64,000 nt of DNA, from contig NZ_CP029295.1 in the NCBI RefSeq assembly GCF_003332325.1, positions 248,001 to 312,000 on the forward strand, in the 5' to 3' direction. Positions 11,181 to 22,127 of this stretch are shown here, piece after piece (the first letter of the stretch is position 1; each line of letters begins with the position of its first letter). The notes beneath the pieces were generated by a model. The model saw nothing but the letters and a program-made list of their open reading frames with translations. It was not told the DNA's origin and made no database searches. This DNA comes from [Mycoplasma] phocae. Lineage in GTDB: Bacteria > Bacillota_I > Bacilli_A > Mycoplasmatales > Metamycoplasmataceae. The position numbers were made by a program, and so were the translations under genes.

Positions 11181-12048
11181 AAAATAACTTTTCTTGTTGT
11201 TCAGTTGCATTAATTAATTTAATGTCATCTAACAGCATTTCAATTTCTTGTTTATAAATTGGTTTATTATCAACATAAGGAGTTTCAAGAATAATTGGGA
11301 TATTTTGAAAATCTTTATCAAACACAAATTTTTTAAGTGTATTTAATCCAATAAAACCCTTGTTCAAATTAGCGTGACGGTCTTTTTTAGCTCCAAGTTC
11401 ATTTAAAGAATCATTTAAATGAATTACTTTTATATACTTTAAATAATCATGAGCGACTAAATAAGATTTAAAATCGTCATAATTTTTGATATTGTACCCT
11501 GCATCTCAAACATGGCATGTATCAAGACAAATAGCAACACGTTCACTATTTACTTGTTTGATTATATAATCTATTTCTTCAAACGAAGAACATACTTGTG
11601 AACCCTTACCAGCCATGGTTTCAAGGCAGATAATAACATCATCTGTTGCCGCTATTATTTCATTTAAACTTTTAACTAAAGTTTCTAGAGCATCTTTTTT
11701 TGAATACTCTGTTGAAGAGCCGGGATGCAAAACTAAATATTTTGCTTTAATTGTGTTCATTCTTTTAATTTCGCTAATCAAAAAATCAATTGCGAATTTG
11801 TGCTTTGCCGGACTTGCTGGGTTAACAATATATGGAGCGTGAACAACAATATTTTCCGATGGAATTACTGATGAATATTTTTGCAGGTATTTATCATAGT
11901 TATACTGCGAAGGATCAACTCTCAAAGTAGTTTGTGGAGGCCCTAAATAAATCATCATTGCATTAGCACCGTTTTCTAAACTTTCTTCAATAGCACCAAT
12001 TAGATAATCAGGTTTTTTAAAAGAAATATGGCTACCTAGTTTAATCAT
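11179..12048 (-). CDS. nfo: Endonuclease IV (AP endonuclease)
   Basis: Cleaves DNA 5' to abasic sites in base-excision repair. 289 residues, typical length. Start [16 protein letters not shown]; family blocks [45 protein letters not shown] and IILETPY supply the trinuclear zinc ligands (His, Glu, Asp). UGA in CHVWDAGY is Trp. RBS AAGGAAA precedes the ATG. It sits downstream of rpoD with a 53-base gap and may be co-transcribed. Confidence 0.96.
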
Positions 12049-12101
12049 ATTATTTCCTTTTTAAATATTTAATGTTATATAAATCGATAATATACATTTA
12101 A

Positions 12102-13667
12102 TTAATCTAGATCATAACTTTCGTTAACAAAGAATTCTTTTAATTTTTTACGTTTTTGAGGATGTTTTAATTTTCTTAAAATTTTAGTTTCAATTTGTCT
12201 TACTTTTTCTTTAGATACACCTAACTCCTCAGCTAATTCATCTAAAGTATGAGGATAGTAGTTATTTCCCTTTAAATCATTGATACCATAACGTTTTCTA
12301 ATTAATTCACGGTCTGATATATCATTTAAACCTTCTTCAATCATTTCGTTTAAAATAACGCTTAATTCTTCACGGCTAGCAAAATTAGTTGGAGAAATAA
12401 TGCTTTCATCTTTAACAAAATCAGAAAAACTTGAATTTTCTTCTTTACCAATATTTTTATCTAAACTTATTGGATCAATGTTGATTTTTCGGATATATCT
12501 AACTTTATCAGCGGTGAAATCTCCACCATATTTTTTAGCAATATCTTCATCCGATGGAGCAAAACCATTTTCTTGTTGCAATTCTCTTTCAATTTTTAAA
12601 ATTTTATTAATTGTTTCTACCATGTGAACTGGAACCCTCACGGTTCTTGCTTGATCAGCAACCGCTCTAGTAATGGCTTGTCTAATTCATCATGTAGCAT
12701 AAGTTGAAAATTTAAATCCCTTGGTGTAATCATATTTAGAAACTGATTTCATAATTCCTGAATTACCCTCTGAAATTAAATCAATGAAAGAAAGCCCACG
12801 ATTTTTATATCTTTTCGCATTATTTATTACAAGTCTTAAATTTCTCTTAACTAACATGTCACGAGCTTTTTTGTAACGATAAGTATTGCCGGCATCCTTG
12901 GCTTCTTGCATTTTTATTGCAAGTTCTCTTTCTTCTTTAGGAGTTAATAATTTTCCGTATTTCCCAATTCATCTCATATACCATTTAACAATATCGTTTG
13001 TTTCAGTTAAGCGATTGGCTAAGGCATTGTCAGCTGTAGAGGTATCTTTATCACTCTGAATTTTAATATCATCAGAATCATATTCTTTTAGAAGTTTATT
13101 TGCTTCAAAATCTTTTTTTCCGCCCCTATGATAATCATGCTCTTCATAATCATCATCTAAATCATAATTAATTTCTTCTTCGTCTTCATAATCAAAGCCA
13201 TCTTTAGCAATATATTTGGTGTCTTCATCGTATTCATCATCTTGTAAATCTAGATCATCTTTCATAATAATGCTGCTATCATCATATTCAGTTTCGACAT
13301 CAATGTCTTCATCAATTATTTCCTCATCAATTTCCTTTAATTTTGATTCATCAAATATTTCTTCATCATCTTGAATTTCTTTACCATCTAATAAAGTATC
13401 TTCATTGTCGCCACTATCAACTTCATCCTCAATAATTTTATTCTTGATTAATTTTTCAAGAATTTCACCAGCTTCAGCATCATCAATATATAATTTCTTT
13501 TTTTCAAGAATTTTGAAGACATCATCTTGTGTTAGAAATTTTTTATTTTTTTTCAGAACTTTTTTATGCTCTTCTTTCATAATATCAATAATTAAATCAA
13601 TTGAATTGCTCATTTCAACGCTATCAACTTCTATTGAATTGTTTTTTGTTTTTGAATTAGATTTCAT
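12102..13667 (-). CDS. rpoD: RNA polymerase primary sigma factor
   Basis: 521 residues. The N-terminal third (to about residue 215) is extremely acidic, with Asp/Glu runs and low complexity, and does not resemble conserved sigma regions. From about 216 the standard core follows: region 1.2/2 ([56 protein letters not shown]), region 3 and region 4 ([21 protein letters not shown], the -35-binding helix-turn-helix). UGA codons are Trp within region 2. It lies downstream of dnaG with a 29-base gap and RBS AAGGAAA: the mollicute version of the macromolecular synthesis operon. Confidence 0.95.
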
Positions 13668-13696
13668 ATTTTTCCTTTCTTCTACTTCCTGTTAAA

Positions 13697-15568
13697 TTAA
13701 TGAATTATTTTTTTATAATTTTTATCATTTTGAACTAAATTATTTACTTGGATATCAAAATTTTCTTGAGTAAATTCATTATTAATATTTTCTAAATTTG
13801 CTATTATTCTAATAAAATTGTTCTTTTTCTCTTCGGAAAGATTATCATCATTTTTAATAATCTCTTGTAAGTTATTTTTATCAAAATCATGTCGAGATTT
13901 AATTAAGTTAATCACATAACAAATTAGCTCTTTGTTAATTTGATTTGCTTCGTCTACTTTAAGGCGAACAAATACTGTTTTATCTCATTTTTTTAAAAAA
14001 CTAGGTTCTTTTAAAATTGCTTTTATAATTAGGGCAAAACTTAAAGATCGACCAAAAATTAGAGAATTGTTTTTTGTTTTAAAATTTTTATTTTGAAAAT
14101 TATTATTATTTTGTTTCGAAACATTATCGGTTAATAAATCGGGAATATTATAATCTTCAAAATATTCATGGGGGATAAATTCATCATATATATTAGTATT
14201 ATTTTTTACTAAATTTGTTATCTTTTTGTTTATTGTTGAAATACTAGAAATAAAATTAAAATCTGATGGGAAATTTGGTTTAATGAAATTGATTTCGTAA
14301 TTTTTATAGCTCTCTTCTAAAAATATTTTATTTTCAATTAATTTATTTTTTAAAGTAAGTTTAAATTGGTCATTTAAATAAAACACCATTTCAAATAGTT
14401 CACAATTTTTTTTAAATCTTTCATTTTCGTCAATCAATTTGTTTTTATTAATTTTAAAAAATTCATTATACAAATAACTTAATAAATCTAATTTTTTTTC
14501 ACAAATTCTTTTAAGAGATTTTCCATCGTCCATGTTGAAAATTTCATCAGCATCTTTTTCGAGTTCATTGTCAATAAAATAAGGAGTTAAATTTAATTCT
14601 TTTGAAAAATAAAGAATAATTTTTAAGTTCTTAATTGTGGCTTTTAATCCAGCTGAATCATTGTCAAAAAATAGATTAATTTTACAATTTCTAAAATGTT
14701 TAATTTGATCATATGATAAAGCAGTTCCCATAATTGCCACAGAATTCTTTATACCAATTTTATATAAGGCGATACAATCAAATTGCCCTTCTATTAAATA
14801 AACCTCATTAGTCTTTAATATTTCATCTTTAGCGTGATAGTAATTAAACATAACTTTATGTTTTTTAAAAACACTAGTTTCCGCGCTATTTAAATATTTA
14901 GGACTATTATTGCCACTAATATCACGACCTGAAAAGGCCACAATATTTCCATTTTCATCTTTAATAGCAAACATTAGTCGATTGTTAAAAAAATTTTTCT
15001 CGCTTTTTGAAGCAATTAAAGATGAATTAGCAATTGTAAAAATTTTATGTTTTTTATCAATGGCATATTTATAAAAACTTTTTTCACTATCAGCAAAACC
15101 GATTTCAAATTCCTTAATTATTTCTTTTGATAACCTTCGTTTTATTAGAAAATCTTTTAAATTTTTATTTTCGGATACAAGTAATTCATATTGAAAAAAA
15201 ATAGAAGCATCTTTATTTAATTTAATCAATTCTTCGTCATCGCTTGACAGAGAATTATTATGTAAATCCTTAAAGTGTTGATCAATTTCAACACCAGATT
15301 TTTTAGCCAATTCCTTTAGAGCATCAATTGCTGCAATTTTTTTATAATATTCAACAAATTTTAAAGCATTACCACTTTTACCACAACCAAAACATTTAAA
15401 AATCTGTTTTTCTGGGCTGACAACAAATGAAGGGGTTTTTTCACCGTGAAATGGACAGCAAGCCTTAAAATTTTTACCTTGTTTAGTTAACGAGACATGT
15501 TCAGATATGACATCAACAATATCAGTTTTGGATAGTACTAAATCCCAAATGTTTTTATCTTCTACCAT
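13697..15568 (-). CDS. dnaG: DNA primase
   Basis: Makes RNA primers for replication. 623 residues. The zinc-binding domain has C38, H41, C59 and C62 (CCPFHGEKTPSF, KCFGCGKSG). The TOPRIM region has VYLIEGQFDCIALYK and INLFFDNDSAGLKA, providing the catalytic Glu and Asp. The divergent C-terminal half (from about residue 400) would contact DnaB. A UGA near 13982 is Trp and joins a further 95 residues to the end at 13697. The start is 5 bases after the glyQS stop, with AGG upstream. Confidence 0.95.
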
Positions 15569-15573
15569 TTTGC

Positions 15574-16950
15574 CTATTTCTTGAATTTTGATAAATAATT
15601 GTCAATTTCGCTAACTAAAATTCGCTCTTGAACCATCGTATCTCTATTTCTAATTGTTACTGTATTATTTTCAAGAGTTTCAAAATCTACAGTGATTGCA
15701 AAAGGAGTACCAATTGCATCTTGTCTACGATATCTTTTACCAATTGAACCACTTTCATCATACGTTACTCTTATTGAAGAATTTTTTAATATATTTTGAT
15801 ATATTGATTTTGCTTCTTCACTTAATTTTTTCATTAATGGAAAAATTGCTAGTTGTATAGGAGCGATATTAAAATCTAATTTTAAGATTACTCTACTATC
15901 TTCGTTATCTAATTTTTCAACATCGTATGAATCGATAATTAAAGCAAGTAATAATCGATCAAGGCCGATTGAAGGTTCTATTACATAAGGAATAATTTTT
16001 TTTCCATTTTCATCTAAGTATTCTAATGATTCCTGTGAAAATTTCATGTGTTGTGTTAAATCATAATTACCTCTATTGGCAATTCCCAACAATTCACCTC
16101 ATCCGAAAGGAAATAAATATTCAATATCACTAGTTCCCTTTGAATAATGACTTAATTCTTCCTTTTCATGTTCACGGACTCTAATATTTTTAGAATTTAT
16201 TCCTAAGAACTTAACAAATTTCTCACATTTAGAAATTCAATATTTGTAGTATTTATCACTATCAACTTCATTACAAAAAAATTCAAGTTCCATTTGTTCA
16301 AATTCTCTTGTTCTAAAAATAAAATCACGTGGAGTAATTTCATTTCTAAAACTCTTACCTATTTGGCCAATTCCAAATGGTAATTTCGCTCTCATAGTTC
16401 TAGTTACATTTTTAAAATTAATAAAAATTCCTTGGGCAGTTTCAGGTCTAAGATATGTTTCTGATGCCGAATTATCTATAGCTCCAAGTTGAGTTTTAAA
16501 CATCAAATTAAATGGACGAATAGAACCTCAATCACATTTTGAGTTATCATATTCTTTTACATTGCTTTTAATAATTTTTTCCAATTCTTGAAAAGTTGTT
16601 TTTTCTACATTTATTTCAGGGAATAGATCCTTAACAATGTGATCAGCACGATATCGTTTTTGATTAACTTTATTTTCAATTAAAAAATCGGAAAAATTAT
16701 CGGTGTGTCCACTGGCTTTTCAAACGCTAGGATTCATAATAATTTTTGAATCGATTTGAAAATTGCCTTCTCTAGTAATAAATTCTCTAATTCAATATTT
16801 TTTTATAGAATTTAAAATTGGTAATGCCAAAGGACCATAATCTCATGTATTTACCAATCCTCCATAAATTTCTGAATTTTGATATACAAAACCAGATATT
16901 TTCAAATGATTAATTATTTCCTGAATATTTTTTTTTTCATTTTTTTGCAT
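15574..16950 (-). CDS. glyQS: Glycyl-tRNA synthetase (class II, alpha2 type)
   Basis: Charges tRNA-Gly. 458 residues. Motifs: [21 protein letters not shown] (motif-2 side), [35 protein letters not shown] (in parts), [12 protein letters not shown] (motif 3) and the anticodon-binding domain. UGA is Trp in several places (for example NTWDYGPLA). I chose ATG 16950; an in-frame ATG at 16965 lies within or beside a TATAAT and would give 5 more residues. It is first in the glyQS-dnaG-rpoD run. Confidence 0.95.
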
Positions 16951-17081
16951 ATAAGAAAACCCCATATTATATTTATAAGCTAATAATATAAACAATTTTA
17001 CCATAAATTAGCAATAAATATCCCAAGTCAATTTAAATATAAACCCCCTAATCTTTTTGATTTTGTTATTTAAACATGCTA

Positions 17082-17087
17082 TATAAT
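17082..17087 (+). promoter_or_regulatory. -10 box of ffh, implying a leaderless mRNA
   Basis: TATAAT ends 6 bases before ATG 17094, with TG just upstream (extended -10 character). A weak TTGATT lies at 17057-17062. No Shine-Dalgarno is possible between the two. Confidence 0.55.
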
Positions 17088-17093
17088 ATTAAC

Positions 17094-18425
17094 ATGTTAG
17101 ATTTTATACAAAAAAGAATGCAAAAATCAATGCAAAAAATTAACAAAAAAATGTCAATTAATGAAGAAGACATTTTAGAAGTTTTACGTGAAGTTAAAAT
17201 AGCTTTATTAGAAGCTGACGTTAACTTAGAGGTTGTCAAAGCCTTTACAAAACAAGTTAAAGAGAAAGCATTGGATAGCCAAATTATAGGAAAATTAAAC
17301 CAACAACAAACCGTCTTAAAAATTTTTAAAGATGAATTGACTAATATTTTAGGAATTAAAGCTTGCGAAGTTAAATTAAAAAATATTCCAACAAAAATTA
17401 TGATGATTGGATTGCAGGGTTCAGGAAAAACTACAACAGCTGCCAAACTTTCAGTTTTCTTGAAAAAGAAAAATGTGGGGAAAAGCCCATTATTAGTAGG
17501 AGATGATATTTACCGTCCTGCTGCTCGTGAACAACTTAAACAATTAGCAAAACAAACACAAACAGATTTTTTTACTAAAGAAGAAAATGATGCAGTAAAA
17601 ATTGCTCAAGAAGCAGTTGAAGAAGCAAAGAAAAATAAAAATGATTTGGTTATTATTGATACTGCTGGTCGTTTAGCAATTGATGAATCATTAATGAATG
17701 AATTGAAAAATGTTAAAAAAGCAGTAAAACCTGATTATATTTTTCTTGTTATTGATGCAATGAGTGGTCAAGATGTCATTAATACTGCCAAAAAATTCCA
17801 TGAAGAATTGATACTGGATGGAACAATTATTACTAAGCTTGATAGTGATGCCCGGGGAGGAGCGGCATTAAGTGTTACTCATCTTTTAAACGTTCCAATT
17901 GTATTTATTGGAAATAGTGAAAAATTAAATGGACTTGAAATGTTTCACCCTGATCGAATGGCAGATCGTATTTTAGGAATGGGAGATGTTTTAAGTTTAA
18001 TTGAAAAAGCCAGTGAAGAAGTAGATGAAAAATTAGTTAAAAAAATTGGTTACAAAATGATGACTGGTAAATTTGATTTAAGTGACTTGATGAATAGTTT
18101 ATCGCAAATCAAAAAATTAGGAAAAATGAAATCAATTTTAAAAATGATTCCGGGAATATCAGATAAAATTAACGATCAAAAAATTGAAGAAGCTGAAGAA
18201 AAATTCAAGATTTATACTTATTTAATTAATTCAATGACTGAAAATGAAAAGAAAAATCCTAGATTATTAAAAAATGCTTCAAGAAAACAACGTATTCTAC
18301 AAGGTAGTGGAAGAACTGCTCGTGAATTTAATATGTTAATTACTGATTTCGAAAGAATGGCAAAACAAATGAAGGAATTAGCATCCGGAAATCTTAAAAT
18401 GAAACCAGGAACTCCAGAATTTTAA
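17094..18425 (+). CDS. ffh: Signal recognition particle protein Ffh (SRP54)
   Basis: GTPase that binds SRP RNA and signal peptides and targets membrane proteins to FtsY and SecYEG. 443 residues: N domain (EEDILEVLREVKIALLEADVN), G domain with P-loop GLQGSGKTT (106-114), DTAGR, TKLDSDARGG, and a methionine-rich M domain (KMKSILKMIPG, GSGRTAREFNMLI). I chose ATG 17094, which matches the usual N-terminus; an in-frame ATG at 17076 lies upstream of the -10 box. It is flanked by minus-strand genes on both sides and is transcribed alone, ending in a long hairpin. Confidence 0.96.
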   Translation: MLDFIQKRMQKSMQKINKKMSINEEDILEVLREVKIALLEADVNLEVVKAFTKQVKEKALDSQIIGKLNQQQTVLKIFKDELTNILGIKACEVKLKNIPTKIMMIGLQGSGKTTTAAKLSVFLKKKNVGKSPLLVGDDIYRPAAREQLKQLAKQTQTDFFTKEENDAVKIAQEAVEEAKKNKNDLVIIDTAGRLAIDESLMNELKNVKKAVKPDYIFLVIDAMSGQDVINTAKKFHEELILDGTIITKLDSDARGGAALSVTHLLNVPIVFIGNSEKLNGLEMFHPDRMADRILGMGDVLSLIEKASEEVDEKLVKKIGYKMMTGKFDLSDLMNSLSQIKKLGKMKSILKMIPGISDKINDQKIEEAEEKFKIYTYLINSMTENEKKNPRLLKNASRKQRILQGSGRTAREFNMLITDFERMAKQMKELASGNLKMKPGTPEF

Positions 18426-18442
18426 AATATTATCAATAAGTA

Positions 18443-18484
18443 AAATATACAGCCAACTATGTCAAAATAGCTAGCTGTATATTT
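18443..18484. terminator. Bidirectional terminator between ffh and the SGNH-like gene
   Basis: AAATATACAGC (18443-18453) pairs exactly with GCTGTATATTT (18474-18484). Confidence 0.75.
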
Positions 18485-18485
18485 A

Positions 18486-20666
18486 TTAATTTTTCTTAAT
18501 AAGCTTTTTAATTAAATTAAATGCTTTAATTATTTTTATTGAAATAATAAAATTATTATTTAAAGTAATGAAGTGTCGTAATTTTAATTTAGATTTCGAT
18601 TTTTTTTCTTTTAAAAATAAGTTATATAACGAAATATTTTTAACATCTTTTAGTAAAATTTGAAAACAATTTTTTAAAAATATAGGATTGGCTTTTAGTA
18701 GACTAAGAGCATCAAAAATTGTAGTTTTGATTATTCTTTCATTATTTGGTTTAAAACTTTGAAGTCTTCTTGAAATTTTAATAGTTTCCATCAAGAAATT
18801 CGTAGTTTTTTCAATATTCTCTTCATTACTAATTTCGTTAAAAATTCTATGCAAGAAAGCTAATAATTTATATTTATTTTTGACAATAAAAATATTTCAT
18901 AATTCATCAAAATTACTTAATTTAGAATATCCACTTGAATAATTAATAATATTTTCAACGACAAAATCAATTAAATCTTCAAATGATTTTAAACTAGATA
19001 AATATTCTTTAATAATTTTAAATTTATAATCATTTTTGAAATTGATAAAGTGTTCAAGAAAATTAGTATTCATAATATCTTTAACAAAAGAAATAACAAT
19101 ATCTTTAATTTCCGATTTTTTTTCATTAATAATTCCCGAACTAAAAAATAGTTTAAAAATACTATAAATATCATTTTGATTATTACGAATAATTTTGACA
19201 AGTTTATTTTTCAAATATAAATAATCAATGTCAGAAAAATCGTTATTTTTTGTTAATTCAATTTGCAAAATAAATAAAATTTTGTCAATCTTATTCTGTT
19301 TAAATAGTGGCAAAAGCATCTTTTTTCCCAAAAGGTTATCATTTAAAAAATTTTTGATCAACTCAATTGATTTATATTTATCGTTAATCTCATTAAAAGT
19401 GTTTAGTAAAGTATTTTTAAAAATTAAACCAATATCAGAATCACTAAATCTAATGTATAAATCTAAATAATCTGAAATATTTAAATAAGATGCTAAATGG
19501 TTTGATAATTTATTTTCAATTGGTGAATAAATAAGGATTTTAAAGTTTTTATTCTCTCCATAAATTTCCTTAAGTAATTTTTGATTTGATAGTTCACTTT
19601 TAAAAAGTTGACGATATGAATTTATGTCATTTGTTCAATATGGTTGATAATCAATATACTTATTTGTAAAGTCTTCATTTTTTAAATCTTCAGCTATAAA
19701 TTCATCTTTTTTAAGCGCTAATTTTGCGAATAGATCAAAAGCCACTTTTTTATAACCACGCTCTGTACAAAATAGTGAAAAAATATTTTCACATAAATTA
19801 TTTTTATGTCTTTTTCAATACAACTCATCATATATATCAATGAAATTAACCTTACAATTATGTGCTACAATTTTGGCTATATAATTTAATCATTCAAAAG
19901 CATAATCATATAGGTTGAATTTAATAGCTTCATCACGTCAAATAAAACTATCAAAAAAATGGTCTAAATATAGTAGCGGTTTTATATAGTTGGTTATAAC
20001 AATTTTGGCTTTTGAATTAGCTGATTTAATTTCTCATATTAATTTTTGATATTTTTTAATAATATTGGTGGCAATTGATTGAATTTCATTGCAAACCTCA
20101 TTAATTATTTTAGATTTAGCAATTTTTTCTAATTTTGATAATTTAAAAATTTTTTCAAATGGAAGTTTAAAAAATAAGTCTTCAAAACCAAGTGTAATAG
20201 TAATTAAGTTCGCATTTTTAATATAACGACGATATATTTCAAAATCATTTTTACCTATGTTTCATTCTTTGAATAAATTTGTAAAATAATTTTTATATAA
20301 ATTTTTAGCATGTCAATCAATTGATTGTAGCAGATCAATTCTATTCTCCATTTTATGAAGCTCTTTTTTGTCATTTTTAACAAGTGCCAAAATAAAATCA
20401 ATATTTGTTGACGGAATAGAAAGATTATAAAAACTATTTAACCTAAAATTATTATTTCTTAATTCAGAAGCAAAAAATGATGGATAATCAACTCCGGATA
20501 TCACTCCATTTTCAAGCATTCCATTGGTGTTAAAGCCAATTTTACTATTGAAACCAGAAGCAAAATAATCGCCAATTGCTATATAGTTAATTTCTTCATC
20601 AATAATCGATTTATCATGATTTTCAGCTTTAAAATATTTTTTTAATTCTTCACTTGTTTTATGCAT
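18486..20666 (-). CDS. SGNH/GDSL-hydrolase-like protein, active site degenerate
   Basis: 726 residues, open across many Trp UGA codons. The N-terminus reads like an SGNH hydrolase: NYIAIGDYFASGFNSKIGF (residues 28-46; canonical GDSxxxG), NLSIPSTNIDFIL, LITITLGFEDLF (canonical GGND) and CTERGYKKVAFDLF (canonical DxxHPxxxGY). The catalytic Ser is Tyr34, the GND Asn is lost, and the Asp/His block reads FSLFC near residue 300. From about 310 a long Lys/Asn/Phe-rich alpha-helical domain with no recognised family follows. No signal peptide is seen. Its start overlaps the rbgA stop by 8 bases, so the two are coupled. Function unknown; probably non-enzymatic. Confidence 0.65.
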
Positions 20667-21501
20667 TGTTTTCCTTTTTATCGAATATTACATGATCGAG
20701 ATCTTTGAAATAATTAATTAAGAATTTAATTGCTTTATCTAAATTAAAACCATTATTTTTAGCTAAGAAATTTTTTATTTGTGCCAATTTGGTAATATTA
20801 TTTAAAATTTCTGTTTCATCAGCAGTAGCTAAAAGTGACAAGCTTTCTAGTTTTTCAGGATAGTATTTTGAAACTAATCGATACAATTCCACAATCAATT
20901 CATTTTGATTCAATGCTTCGTAACGAATTGAACCAACTAAAGCTAACTTAGCGCCAGTTTCATTGTTATTTAATTTTGGCATTAATAGCCCTGGAGTATC
21001 TAATAGTAAATAATTTCGACAATTAATTCACTGCTCTGATCGAGTTATCCCGGCATTTGCTCCAACTTTAGCTGATTTAGTTTTTGCCATTAAATTAATA
21101 AATGTGCTTTTACCAACATTAGGAACGCCTAAAACAATACATTTTAATGAAGGAGTCAATTTTCCTTTTAACTCATTTTTCTTTTTTAATTCCAAATAAA
21201 ATTCGTTTAATTTTGAATTAATTTTTCCATAGGCATTATTGGATTTTAAATTAGTCACCAATACCTTACCGCGCTTTTTATAATCTTCTAGGAATTCTTG
21301 TAATTTATTTGTATCAGCTTTATCGGATTTATTAAAAACAAATAAGATTGGTTTATTATTAGCAATTTGATAAATGTCATTATTAAATGAAGAAATTGGA
21401 ATTCTACTATCTAAAACAATAATAAACAAATCAAAAATTTTGTATTTTTCTTTTAATAATTTAAACTGTTTGGCCATATGACCCGGGAATCAATGTATCA
21501 T
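20659..21501 (-). CDS. rbgA: Ribosome biogenesis GTPase RbgA/YlqF
   Basis: Circularly permuted GTPase needed for late 50S assembly. 280 residues. The N-terminus MIHWFPGHMAKQFK is diagnostic. G4 NKSD, G1 GVPNVGKST and G3 DTPG appear in the permuted order G4-G1-G3. The C-terminal RNA-binding helical domain is present. UGA in HWFPGH and in RSEQWINC are Trp. It is tightly packed between trmL (9 bases) and the SGNH-like gene (8-base overlap). Confidence 0.95.
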
Positions 21502-21510
21502 GTGCTGTCC

Positions 21511-22038
21511 TTAATCTTTTTTTAGAATAAAATCTTTACCTTTTTGCGATTCATATTCAGATAAACCATCAAAATTATTTTGTCTTAGCGTTTCGTATAA
21601 AACAATCGCAACACTATTTGCCAAGTTAAGACTTCGACAATTAATATTCATAGGAATACGTAAACAATTATCGATATTTTTTTGCATAATTTTTTTAGGA
21701 ATACCAGTGCTTTCAGTTCCGAACATGATTCATAATTCATTTGAATTTTGCAATTCTGTTCCAAAGCTAACATTACTATAATTTTTTAAGCCATATCTAG
21801 TAATGTAATATATATTTTTGTGTCCATATTTTTGAAAAAATTGTTCATAATTTTCATGAATTTCATGTTGAATTTCACTAAGAAAATGTCCGGCGGCACC
21901 ACGTTTTAATCAATGGGGATGCAAATCAAAGGCAATTGGTTTAATAATATGCAATTTTGCATTAGCTGAAAAGCAGGTGCGAATAATATTTGCTGTATTA
22001 GGACTAATTTCTGGTTGATATAAAATAATGTTAATCAT
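21511..22038 (-). CDS. trmL: tRNA (cytidine/uridine-34-2'-O)-methyltransferase TrmL
   Basis: SPOUT methyltransferase modifying the wobble base of certain tRNA-Leu. 175 residues. INIILYQPEISPNTANIIRTC is the TrmL N-terminus (in parts), followed by HPHWLKRGAAG, MFGTESTGIP and IPMNINCRSLNLANSVAI, which form the trefoil-knot SAM site. Start ATG 22038 lies 7 bases after a TATAAT (minus-strand reading) with no Shine-Dalgarno. It heads the trmL-rbgA-SGNH cluster. Confidence 0.93.
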
Positions 22039-22045
22039 ATTTAGA

Positions 22046-22051
22046 ATTATA
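22046..22051 (-). promoter_or_regulatory. -10 box of trmL, implying a leaderless mRNA
   Basis: TATAAT on the minus strand ends 7 bases before the trmL ATG; no ribosome-binding site lies between. Confidence 0.5.
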
Positions 22052-22127
22052 TATTAAAAACTCACAATAACTTTCAAGCATTTAAGAAAGTTTAAACATA
22101 AATGCTTTAGAGATTGTGAGTAATAAA

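Noticed and set aside
13405-13695. Open frame opposite the rpoD N-terminus
   Set aside because: Shadow of the acidic low-complexity region; no ribosome-binding site.
17076-17093. Upstream ATG as the ffh start
   Set aside because: It precedes the -10 box and adds residues not found in the family.
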